Position numbers and translations under genes: made by a program. A stretch of DNA of 64,000 nt, from positions 455,470 through 519,469 of the forward strand of contig NZ_WFLN01000005.1 in assembly GCF_009208585.1 (NCBI RefSeq). The letters run 5' to 3'. The stretch comes from Fluviispira multicolorata. Its GTDB lineage: Bacteria; Bdellovibrionota_B; Oligoflexia; Silvanigrellales; Silvanigrellaceae. Shown piece by piece: positions 1 to 7,323 of the stretch (its first letter is position 1; the number at the start of each line of letters is the position of its first letter). Under the pieces are notes generated by a model that saw only the letters and a list, made by a program, of their open reading frames with translations, made no database searches and was not told the DNA's origin.

Positions 1-646
1 TATCAATTTCATCTTTAATAAGGTATCTGATTGTTTTCCATACCTCTCCTGGATGATCATCAAATATATCTGTTTTTGAGTGCGAATTATAGCCTTTTAG
101 TTGTTTTTCGGTTAATTTATTTCTTAATGATTCAATTTTTTTCGGGTCTAATTTAACATTTACATACTCAACTAAATAGGAATATATTACAACTCCTAAT
201 GGTCCTTCATGATCCAATAAATAATTAAAATATCCACTTAATAATTTTGTAGATAAATATGGTTCAATCTTAAATATATCTTTTTTATTTACTCCTAATT
301 GTTCTAAATCTGACATGAATAATTCATCATGGATCATTTCTTCCATTTCATAGTTAGCCCAAACCTGAGCAGCTTCCGGTGAGATTTTTGTAATTTCTAC
401 TAGTGCCTTTGACTCTACAACCCGAAGTAGCCTAATTCTTAAAACTGTTTCTATTAAAAATCTTTTATAATATCCTAAATGCAAACTTTCTTCTCTTTTA
501 AAATGTTCTGCAAAAGGAATGTTTTGATTAAATTCTTCAATTTTACCGTCTATATAATTATCAATTTCAACGCGTAATAATTTTGAATCTTCTAATGATA
601 AAAATAATTTCTTTCTAGGTAATCCAATGTTTTTGCAACGATTCAT
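1..646 (-). CDS. Haem-oxygenase-like diiron (HDO/TENA-type) protein, 3' end cut by window edge
   Basis: My own minus-strand reading gives an open frame from ATG at 646 to the window edge (215 residues, no stop). The protein is helical. It has an E-x-x-x-H element (EMIHDE, about residue 107), a DHEGPLG segment and a late FDDHPGEVW segment. This spacing of Glu, E..H and D..H ligands is typical of haem-oxygenase-like diiron oxidases and TENA/PqqC-like folds, which act on small molecules using oxygen. The substrate cannot be told. The gene diverges from the kinase operon that starts at 954 and shares a 300-bp promoter region with it. Family assignment is by motif only, and the C-terminus is missing. 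Confidence 0.6.
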   Translation of the reverse strand, partial: MNRCKNIGLPRKKLFLSLEDSKLLRVEIDNYIDGKIEEFNQNIPFAEHFKREESLHLGYYKRFLIETVLRIRLLRVVESKALVEITKISPEAAQVWANYEMEEMIHDELFMSDLEQLGVNKKDIFKIEPYLSTKLLSGYFNYLLDHEGPLGVVIYSYLVEYVNVKLDPKKIESLRNKLTEKQLKGYNSHSKTDIFDDHPGEVWKTIRYLIKDEID

Positions 647-953
647 TCAAAAATCTCCATTATAATTTAAAAGCCATTAATTAAAACTGCTCGATAGAGA
701 AATACTTTAACTTTTAAAGAGCGTCAAATTTTCACTTTTATAATATGTCATAAAATGTCGTATTTTTTTTAATTCGGAGAAATATTTGCTATTAAAACAT
801 ATGGTTATAATTGTGACTATATGTTTTAATAGTTTCTAAAATAGGTTACCAAATTAAAATATGATTTCAGATAGATTACCAATAAATATAGAATTTATTT
901 AATATCAACCTTGCTAAATATTTAAAAATCTATTAATAGTTAACTCCTTATTT
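647..953. promoter_or_regulatory. Divergent promoter region with a perfect 14-bp inverted repeat (789-802 / 819-832)
   Basis: This 307-bp gap separates two divergent genes. It is very AT-rich and contains CTATTAAAACATAT at 789-802 and its exact reverse complement at 819-832, with a 16-bp spacer. No T-run follows either arm and the arms contain little GC, so an intrinsic terminator is unlikely. A regulator-binding operator or cruciform controlling one or both flanking genes fits better. Nothing else is recognised in the gap. Confidence 0.5.
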
Positions 954-1484
954 ATGAAAGGTTTCTTCTTGAGTAAAAAATTTTTAGATAAAGAGCATTA
1001 TTTAATAAGTATGTGGTTCTATCTTGAAAGAGTAAAAAGAAAAGATAGAATATTTAATCATAATCTAGCTAATAAATTTGGATATTCATTAAGACAATTC
1101 GAAAGAATTACTAAAGATATTAATGGTAATTATATAAAATCACTTCAGTTACTTCATGATTTTGCTTGTCTCGAAGGAATGACTCTTTCAGAATTTATCT
1201 TATTCCTCGAGAATCGTTCAAATGTATTTAAAAATACTGAAGAAGCTAGTTTTCAGATTAAAACACTTTTTTTTATTCTTAATAAAAGGAGATTATCTTT
1301 ATTTTCAAATCTTATTAAGGAAAAGATTAATTTAAAAAAAAGAGAGAAATATTTTGATCATTTGTTCCTAGTATTTTGCACAATTCTGTATGGTGGTAAT
1401 TCTCTATTACAGGAAGTATCTGAGTTTATTCTTGAAAGGTCTGCTACCGATGGCAGTAAATCCTTTTATAAGGAAAATTTATAA
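954..1484 (+). CDS. Small HTH-like protein, first gene of kinase/receiver operon
   Basis: A 176-residue lysine-rich protein with no signal peptide. Residues about 35-80 (LANKFGYSLRQFERITKDIN and onwards) have the length and residue pattern of an XRE/AraC-like helix-turn-helix, so a DNA-binding role is plausible but unproven. The stop codon overlaps the ATG of the next gene (TAATG), which implies translational coupling with the membrane kinase. This suggests the product belongs to the same signalling pathway, for example as output regulator for the receiver that lacks its own effector domain. No close family is recognised. Confidence 0.6.
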   Translation: MKGFFLSKKFLDKEHYLISMWFYLERVKRKDRIFNHNLANKFGYSLRQFERITKDINGNYIKSLQLLHDFACLEGMTLSEFILFLENRSNVFKNTEEASFQIKTLFFILNKRRLSLFSNLIKEKINLKKREKYFDHLFLVFCTILYGGNSLLQEVSEFILERSATDGSKSFYKENL

Positions 1485-2926
1485 TGAAAATTTTGCAAAA
1501 ATTAAATATAAATATGTTTCCAAAATTGATAATTTTTTTGGGTTTAAATTTATTCTTATTAACAACTTATATTATCATTTTCATATTAATTAAATTTATT
1601 TTATTAAATTCATTTAGTATTATAATTGATTTTAATAGTAATTTAAAAATAGTATCTATTTTCATTTTAATAAGTAATTTTATAATTTTAGGTTATTTCT
1701 GTTTAATTTTTCTAAATAAAGCTATTATTAATATTGCTTTATTTGCTTTTTTTTCGATTTTTTATATCGCATTTTTTCCTGGAATTCAGATTTTTGATAC
1801 GAATAATTCAGTTATTTTTTTTATAGGGTTATTTTCAAAATATTGTTTTAACTTCTTTTTATATCTTTCTGCTAGTAATTTTTTAAATCTAAAAAGATCT
1901 AAAGTTATGGAATTATTTATATTGATTCCCACTTTTTGCATTTTATTTCTGGGAGTTTTATCCATTTTTTTTAACGAGGTCTTTACTTTTGTAGAAGTAA
2001 ACGAAAAATATTTCATATTTATAATGATTTTCTTTACAGCATTAATTCCTAGTTTCTTTATTTTTCTAAATAAATCAAATTATGTTATTTCAAAAAAAAG
2101 CTCGTTAAAAGATAAAATTTATTTTAATTTAGTGGCTATTACTATTCTGATCATAAGCTTAATCAGAATTATTGATTATATAAATTTTATGAATGGAAAT
2201 ATTGTGCAAATATATTATTGCTATATTTTCCCTTCTTTCTTTTGCTCTATTTTTACTTTTGAACAGCTTTGGATCTTTAAAGAAAAGAAAACTCAATTGA
2301 GTCGTATGTATTTATTATCGTCTAATTTATCTTCTGAGTGCCTTGATCTACTGCATGATGGTAAGAAATTAAGTCGTTCTATAAAAAAATACTGTTCATT
2401 TAGCAAAGAAAAAAATATTTTACAACTAGCTGAAAAAAATTTATTACTTATGGAGAGTATGTCAAATCTTCTAGAGTTAAATTTAATCGAAAAAACATTC
2501 AGAGAAAATTATTTTTCAATTAAAAATATATTTGAACAAGCAGCTTTTGAACTTGAGTTAGAGTTAGGTACTTCTATTGATCTGAATTTTATTAATAATA
2601 ATAATAATGATTCTGATTTTATTTTTTCAAATGAATTATTTATGAGCCGTATTGCGAGCAATATAATTAGTAATATTGCAAATCATGGGAGTAAAAAATC
2701 TGCATATATTGAATTTGAAAGTTGCTTAAAAAGTTGGAGTTTTAAAATTAAAATTTCAAATTATACGAATTTAAATCACATCAATTTAAATTCTAAAAGT
2801 CGCGGACTTTCTATTATTAAAAAACTAACTGAGGTCCAAGGTGGTTCTAGTCTAATAGATATAAAAGATAATATTTTTATTTGCCAAATTCAAATTCCCT
2901 TTAAAAAATCGGTGGTGTATATATGA
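1484..2926 (+). CDS. Membrane histidine-kinase-like protein (7TM-type sensor, divergent HATPase)
   Basis: A 480-residue protein. Residues about 12-265 form a series of hydrophobic segments (about seven), like 7TM sensor modules. A helical dimerisation segment follows with LLHDGKKL, where H291 is the candidate phospho-acceptor. The C-terminus is a reduced ATPase domain: an N-box at residues 391-402 (SNIISNIANHG) and a G-box SRGLSII at 439-445. The usual D-x-G-x-G G1 box is not obvious, so catalytic activity is uncertain. It overlaps both neighbours by 1-4 bases, and its partner is most likely the receiver at 2923. Sequence composition is extremely AT-rich even for this window. Confidence 0.65.
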   Translation: MKILQKLNINMFPKLIIFLGLNLFLLTTYIIIFILIKFILLNSFSIIIDFNSNLKIVSIFILISNFIILGYFCLIFLNKAIINIALFAFFSIFYIAFFPGIQIFDTNNSVIFFIGLFSKYCFNFFLYLSASNFLNLKRSKVMELFILIPTFCILFLGVLSIFFNEVFTFVEVNEKYFIFIMIFFTALIPSFFIFLNKSNYVISKKSSLKDKIYFNLVAITILIISLIRIIDYINFMNGNIVQIYYCYIFPSFFCSIFTFEQLWIFKEKKTQLSRMYLLSSNLSSECLDLLHDGKKLSRSIKKYCSFSKEKNILQLAEKNLLLMESMSNLLELNLIEKTFRENYFSIKNIFEQAAFELELELGTSIDLNFINNNNNDSDFIFSNELFMSRIASNIISNIANHGSKKSAYIEFESCLKSWSFKIKISNYTNLNHINLNSKSRGLSIIKKLTEVQGGSSLIDIKDNIFICQIQIPFKKSVVYI

Positions 2927-3270
2927 ATATTGCTTTTATTGATGATGAAGATGAATTTTTATTTTATTGGAAAGAAAATTTATCTTCTCACTCATTAGTT
3001 TTTCAAAAAGACATAAAATTTTTTATAAATTATTGTAATATAGATTTATTTGATTACATTATAGTAGATTTTTATTTTCCAGATTGTCATTTTTATGATA
3101 TTTATGAAAAAAAGTATAAAAATTTAATAAATGAAAATGTTAAGTTATCAAATATTATTATATTTTCTGATGCAGCTCAAAAAATTCTTAAAAAAAAATA
3201 TATTAAATATATTTTTAAGAAAAGCCAGCCAGAAAAAATTCTAAAAATGATTTTAAAGAACTCGTTATAG
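2923..3270 (+). CDS. Single-domain response regulator (receiver only)
   Basis: A 115-residue stand-alone receiver. The acidic pair D7-D8, phospho-acceptor D49 (IIVDFYFPD), conserved S82 (IIIFSD) and K99/K100 (IFKKSQPEK) are all present in the right order and spacing. There is no DNA-binding or enzymatic output domain. Its ATG lies inside the kinase stop codon (ATGA overlap), so the two proteins are made together. The likely role is to accept phosphate from the upstream kinase and pass it on, or act by protein contact, perhaps with the HTH-like product of the first gene. Confidence 0.75.
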   Translation: MNIAFIDDEDEFLFYWKENLSSHSLVFQKDIKFFINYCNIDLFDYIIVDFYFPDCHFYDIYEKKYKNLINENVKLSNIIIFSDAAQKILKKKYIKYIFKKSQPEKILKMILKNSL

Positions 3271-3340
3271 TTTTTTTTAACACGATTCTAAGTATATAAA
3301 AATTTTAGATTTGAACTTTGCAATATCGTAAGCACAACAG

Positions 3341-3529
3341 TCAACCCATTTTGTCGTAGAAAAATAATTGGATTAAAAGCAGAGAGAAATTACTTATTCC
3401 AATACCTTTTAATTTTTTATGGGTTGATAAAAGTTCACCACTCGAATAAAAAACTTCTAAATAATTCTTTGAATGGCTCACCCGAACTTCTTTACTGACA
3501 TATGGAAAACGAATGTTTATTTTTAGATT
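3341..3529 (-). pseudogene. IS21-family transposase (IstA) C-terminal remnant
   Basis: Reading the minus strand directly after the TAG at 3532-3530 gives about 60 in-frame residues, including INIRFPYVSKEVRVSH, LEVFYSSGELLSTH and KKLKG, then a stop at 3341. This matches the late beta-domain of IS21 IstA transposases (pattern Y-S-V-P-x-x-Y-V-G-K-x-V-x-V-R, then E-x-F-Y-x-G-x-L-I-A-T-H-x-R). The DDE core and IstB are absent, so it is a dead scar. It abuts the end of the broken PqaA-like gene in the same reading frame. Confidence 0.55.
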
Positions 3530-4387
3530 CTAATGTAATGATAATACGCTGCATCCATCTTTCTTATTTGTGTCAATAGAATCAGGAAATTTATTTCTTG
3601 GTAAAACAATATTGGGCGTGGTTTGAATAAATCCATCATTATCTGTTACTTCAATAAAAGATGCACTCCACCCTGTATTGGGCTCTTTGATTGTAATTTT
3701 AAGTTGATGATTTTGCGGTGTTTGATATTTTATTTCATTGTATTTTATGCCACATGCATAGCGAAAATCTCTTTCTTTTTCATTAATAGCTTGCCAGAGT
3801 GAGACGGTTTTAATGCTAGGATTCAATTTAAGAGTAATTTCTTGAATTTTCTATTACTTTATGTGACACATAATGACTTGAATTTGGTACGTAGCGAAAA
3901 TATGATTTTTCACTAAGATCTTTATAGTTTTCAAACACCTTATCAGGAGGAAAAAAATCATCACCACTTGAACTTAAAATGAGTTTTGGAATTTTTAAAC
4001 GATTTTTCTTTGATGTATTTTTATATGCAAATGGATCAACTATATTCATAAGTTCTTTAAAACTATCTTTGTTAGTATATTGAAATAATTGCTCTTTAAA
4101 ATAAGGATATAATGCAATTGGCCAATTATTCGCATAAATTTTTTTGAATTTTTTAATGAGCTCTTTGGTATTTAAAACATCAATAACTATTGCGGTTATT
4201 CTTGTATCAGCTATTGCTGTAAGCCATGTTGCCCAACCTCTTTTTGAGGCTCCTCCTAAAGTAAATGAGTTCATTTTATAAATTGATAAAGCGGGATCAA
4301 TTTTGACTTGTTTCAATATTAAGTGAAAACAAAAGCTATTGGAAGAACTAAAGCAGATGCTTTTATTAAAAATGATAGATTTTTCAA
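3530..4387 (-). pseudogene. PqaA-like (PhoPQ-activated pathogenicity-related) alpha/beta-hydrolase, broken
   Basis: The fragments belong to the PqaA family: GGASKRGWATWLTA (nucleophile Ser motif), IVIDVLN, a late D-x-F-F-P-P-D and SSHYVSHK (catalytic-His region). The gene is damaged in three ways. First, a TTG start at 4387 preceded by AAGGAG opens a good signal peptide (LKNLSFLIKASALVLPIAF) but reaches a stop within about 20 codons. Second, the roughly 150 residues normally between signal and GASKRGW are missing. Third, the C-terminal part (3826-3530) is in another frame; removing one A from the A-run near 3846-3849 would rejoin them. Intact homologues are about 450-500 aa, so this is a decaying gene. 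Confidence 0.75.
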
Positions 4388-4607
4388 TTGAAACTCCTTA
4401 TGTTACAATAAATATATTATTTTTTTAATTAAATCTAAAATTTCATTTTTTAGATAGGTTTTTTTGAAAAAATTGATGAAATTAAATAGTTTTCAAATAC
4501 AGGAAATACCCCCGTTTTTCCTATTACTTCAATTTTAATATTACGATTAGCTAGTATTTGTCAAAGAGTATCATGAATGCATGGTAAATATAGAAAGATA
4601 TTTTAGC
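4388..4607. other. Gene-free stretch upstream of the structured RNA candidate
   Basis: This AT-rich sequence contains the ribosome binding site of the broken PqaA-like gene at its low-coordinate edge. I see no coding frame with a usable start, no tRNA and no terminator-like hairpin in it. Together with the following 500 bases it forms the least gene-dense part of the accessory patch. Confidence 0.4.
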
Positions 4608-4692
4608 AATGCTGTGCAAGTGCTGAAGGTCGTTCCTTCAGAGTTAGTCTATAAGGGATAGACTCTTAACACTTTAAGCCTCAGTGAGCATT
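4608..4692. ncRNA. Compact structured-RNA candidate: closed junction with two 7-bp hairpins
   Basis: Four nested or adjacent perfect helices lie in 85 bases. The outer stem is AATGCT (4608-4613) with AGCATT (4687-4692). The inner stem is AAGTG (4618-4622) with CACTT (4670-4674). Inside are hairpin 1, CTGAAGG/CCTTCAG (4623-4629 / 4635-4641, loop TCGTT), and hairpin 2, AGTCTAT/ATAGACT (4646-4652 / 4658-4664, loop AAGGG). The segment is less AT-rich than its surroundings. The strand is undetermined because pure Watson-Crick stems look alike on both. No known RNA family was recognised. It could be a small RNA, a leader element or a mobile-element end. Confidence 0.45.
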
Positions 4693-4756
4693 AGAAAGAC
4701 ATATTTAATATATTATGTATAAAACATGAGGATCGGACCAATTGTATTAATTTTTA

Positions 4757-4930
4757 ATGCCTGATCGTAATCCTCATTTCAAGTTGATACGTAGAAATGG
4801 ATTCACAATAAATGTCATATTAATTCCAAATGATAAAAGTTTAAGATTTTGGAAGAATCAGGAGGGAAAAGATAAAATGGAGGCGATCTTTGGATGTGTA
4901 TATCATAAAATAATTGAATTAAATCAATAA
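4757..4930 (+). CDS. Possible 57-residue protein of unknown function
   Basis: An open frame MPDRNPHFKLIRRNGF... ending IIELNQ, ATG 4757 to TAA 4930. It has mixed, non-repetitive composition with Trp and Cys residues, better than random for such AT-rich DNA. However, no Shine-Dalgarno sequence precedes the ATG, and the start lies in an imperfect inverted repeat (GAGGAT at 4728-4733 with ATCCTC at 4770-4775). It may equally be a fragment of a decayed gene. No family recognised. Confidence 0.25.
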   Translation: MPDRNPHFKLIRRNGFTINVILIPNDKSLRFWKNQEGKDKMEAIFGCVYHKIIELNQ

Positions 4931-5135
4931 TTATCGCTTTAAATCAACTAAGTCATCCATATTCTATGTCATAAGCAAAAATGGGGTAGGAACTGAAGAT
5001 CTGTTAAAAAGTGTATTAAAAACGATAACCTATTATGGAAAAAGAATAGCAAAAGTTACTTTAAGATTTTATATGTTAATTATTTATTAAGAGAGGCTAA
5101 AAGTCTCCGATAAGTGGTTTTGGGAGGACTCCATT

Positions 5136-5294
5136 ATGAATATGAATCCTAAAAAGGAAAAAAATCCTAGCGATAAATATACACGGGATGGTGCTAAATA
5201 TGTTTGTTCCCGCTGTAAAAAGAAATATTTTTCAAAAGACGAAGTTGAAAAATGTTTTGATGCGCATCCTGTTAAAAAAGAAGAGACTGTTTAG
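5136..5294 (+). CDS. 52-residue Cys/His zinc-finger-like small protein
   Basis: ATG at 5136 is preceded by a strong ribosome binding site (GGGAGGA at 5122-5128), and the frame ends with TAG at 5294. The product is highly charged and contains C-x-x-C (VCSRC, near residues 24-27) followed by C44 and H48, a spacing compatible with one zinc site. It resembles small zinc-ribbon proteins, but no named family is certain. The good ribosome binding site and metal-ligand pattern make it a likely real gene although it is too short for most gene callers' thresholds. Confidence 0.6.
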   Translation: MNMNPKKEKNPSDKYTRDGAKYVCSRCKKKYFSKDEVEKCFDAHPVKKEETV

Positions 5295-5635
5295 TTAAAT
5301 AAAACGAAATACTACAATTTTTATTTTTAAGATAAAGAGTGTGGATTTAGGTTTTTTTAAATTTAAATAAAAAATTGAATGAATCATTCTGAAATAATGA
5401 TATTATTTTTGAATAATGTTTAAAAAATATGCAATTAACTGAGTTTGAAATAAATATAAGTTATTTTAGTGTATTGGTTAACTGTTTAAGAGTAAAATAA
5501 AAAAATATTTAAATTTGTAAATTTTTTAAAAAAATATTAATAAAAAAAACTAAATATAGAAAGTTCTATATTTTTATAATTTATCATAGTATTTGATTAA
5601 ATATAGTGCAATTTTATTTATTTAGGGATTTTAGC
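5295..5635 (+). promoter_or_regulatory. Astacin-gene upstream region with 10-bp palindrome at 5552-5573
   Basis: A 340-bp, extremely AT-rich gap with no coding frame of note. AAATATAGAA (5552-5561) and TTCTATATTT (5564-5573) form a perfect inverted repeat separated by two bases, about 65 bases before the astacin ATG. It overlaps a region with -10-like TATAAT hexamers (around 5575-5580). An operator for a dimeric regulator is the simplest reading; the following T-run could also let it act as a weak terminator for the upstream small gene. Confidence 0.4.
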
Positions 5636-6718
5636 ATGTCAAGAAAAAAATTACGGAATTTTTTTATTATAGGTCTTATATTCACTTTAGAATGTTCACA
5701 TTTATTTGCTTCTCCTATTGAAACAACTTATCCAATAACAAATCTCAATTCAAAGACTTTAGTAAACAGAAAGTCAAAAAGAAATGCTCCTGTAGAAGAT
5801 ATTTTATTTTGGGACAATGGAATTGTTCAATATAAGTTTAATGACAATGATTTTAGTGCGGAAGAAAAGTCGCAAGTGCGAAGTGCAATGCAAGCTTTAT
5901 CCTCAGTCGCAGATATTTCATTTATTGAAAAAATAAATATCAAAGAGAATGATAACTATGTACTCATTGAAAAAGGAAATAAATGCTCAAGTGGTATTGG
6001 TAATATTAAAAAAATTTTTAACAACTATAAACAAACCATTGTACTTTCTGACAATGGAATATGTTTTAAACGAGTTGCACTTATGCATGAATTAATGCAT
6101 TTACTTGGGTTTTACCATGAACATTCGCGTTTTGATAGAGATCAATTTGTAAAAATTGTCGAAGAAAATATTGATCCAAGTAAAATGCATAATTTTTTAA
6201 AAAGAAGAGAATCTACTATTCGTTTTGGTGAGTATGATTATGATTCAATCATGCATTATAGCTATGATTCATTTGGAAAAAATATAAAAATAGATTTAAC
6301 CGAGAGCACAATTAAACCACTTAAGGAGGGAGCCGTTTTAGGAGCAAAAGAAAATTTAAGTGAAGGTGATAAAAATGGTCTCATTAAAGCTTATGGAGTT
6401 TCGCAAAAGTTTTCTCCTGCCTATATTGAATTTAAAAATAATGCTTTTTTTAATGCTCAGATTCAAATGGATTATTTGTATGATCATTTGGATGGGGATA
6501 AACCAGAGTATTATGGATGGTGGGGGCACTATGGCAGTTCTGCAATTTTTACTCTACCAAGTAATGTAAAATCTGTAGATGTAAAAATTTCATTTCGCAG
6601 TATATTTAGCTGGTATGATCTTGAGTATTTAACTTATCGAAGAGAGGATTTACCTGTATGTTTAGTAATATGGGGGACTTTATTTTCACCTCAGTATGAT
6701 AGATGTGAGATCAATTGA
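5636..6718 (+). CDS. Secreted astacin (M12A) metalloprotease with cytolysin domain-4-like C-terminus
   Basis: I chose ATG 5636 over the in-frame GTG at 5606 because AGGGA lies just upstream and the signal peptide then starts normally (MSRKKLRNFFIIGLIF, cleavage near residue 30). The product is 360 aa. The astacin zinc site HELMHLLGFYHE (H151, E152, H155, H161) and the Met-turn SIMHY (M206, Y208) are intact, so an active zinc endopeptidase is predicted. Residues 266-360 match the C-terminal beta-sandwich (domain 4) of thiol-activated cytolysins: an A-Q-x-x-x-x-D opening, P-S-N-V-K-S-V-D-V-K-I, W326 at the position of the first undecapeptide Trp, then EDLP, and IWGTLFSPQ near the end. The undecapeptide itself and the Thr-Leu cholesterol pair are not conserved. 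The remaining cytolysin domains 1-3 are absent. Confidence 0.85.
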   Translation: MSRKKLRNFFIIGLIFTLECSHLFASPIETTYPITNLNSKTLVNRKSKRNAPVEDILFWDNGIVQYKFNDNDFSAEEKSQVRSAMQALSSVADISFIEKINIKENDNYVLIEKGNKCSSGIGNIKKIFNNYKQTIVLSDNGICFKRVALMHELMHLLGFYHEHSRFDRDQFVKIVEENIDPSKMHNFLKRRESTIRFGEYDYDSIMHYSYDSFGKNIKIDLTESTIKPLKEGAVLGAKENLSEGDKNGLIKAYGVSQKFSPAYIEFKNNAFFNAQIQMDYLYDHLDGDKPEYYGWWGHYGSSAIFTLPSNVKSVDVKISFRSIFSWYDLEYLTYRREDLPVCLVIWGTLFSPQYDRCEIN

Positions 6719-6807
6719 GAATATTATAAAAATTGTTCTTATTTTGATTTTAAATTATAATTCAGATTATTTTCTAAACGATACTTAATAAATTTATGGG
6801 AGCGAAA

Positions 6808-7323
6808 ATGAGAATAATATTTATTTCGGGTGATGGGCATGGAGCTGGAAAGACCTACCTTGCAAAGCGGATAGCAAGTGGCTCTCATCAAATGTACTCC
6901 ATTGCAAATATGATCCGCAAGGAACTCGAGAAGATATATCCAAAATATGATTGGTATAATAAATCACCAAGCTTTAAAGATAACACGATTGTTAAAGAAA
7001 CAGGCAAATCAGTTCATCAAATGCTTGATGATCTTGGAAAAGAAAAAAAAAGTAAAAATAATATTTATTGGGCTAAACAAATTGTAGAGCTCATTCAATA
7101 TGGACGAGATACTGATAAATTAGATTTAGCAATAATTGATGATATCCGTCTTATAGATGAGTATTTGTATATAAAAAGTCAATTTCAAAAGGAACATATC
7201 ACTCATTTTCATGTTGTGAATCACAGTGCAAAACCAGAGCCAATGTATCAAAATTTAGAATTGCGAAATCAAGCAGATTATCATATTCTTTCGCGCATTG
7301 TTCTGTCAACAACGCATTCTTGA
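6808..7323 (+). CDS. P-loop deoxynucleoside-monophosphate-kinase-like protein
   Basis: A 171-residue P-loop protein starting at ATG 6808, chosen over 6796 because GGGAG sits 5 bases before it. Walker A is GDGHGAGKT near the N-terminus. An IIDDIRLIDEYLY segment near residue 115 resembles the D-x-R-x-x-x-E motif of phage and bacterial dNMP kinases, which recognise the nucleotide substrate. It ends in a TGATG overlap with the dioxygenase gene. Phage-type dNMP kinases usually lie near phage genes; none are seen here. The enzymatic assignment is tentative, while the P-loop fold is secure. Confidence 0.6.
   Translation: MRIIFISGDGHGAGKTYLAKRIASGSHQMYSIANMIRKELEKIYPKYDWYNKSPSFKDNTIVKETGKSVHQMLDDLGKEKKSKNNIYWAKQIVELIQYGRDTDKLDLAIIDDIRLIDEYLYIKSQFQKEHITHFHVVNHSAKPEPMYQNLELRNQADYHILSRIVLSTTHS

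Noticed and set aside
4608..4692. Structured element considered as a retron ncRNA
   Set aside because: No reverse transcriptase lies anywhere near, and the element lacks a long msd-type hairpin.
4931..5100. Coding remnants (frames containing IFYVISKNGVG and nearby segments)
   Set aside because: They have no start, no ribosome binding site and no family match, so they are at most scars of a decayed gene.
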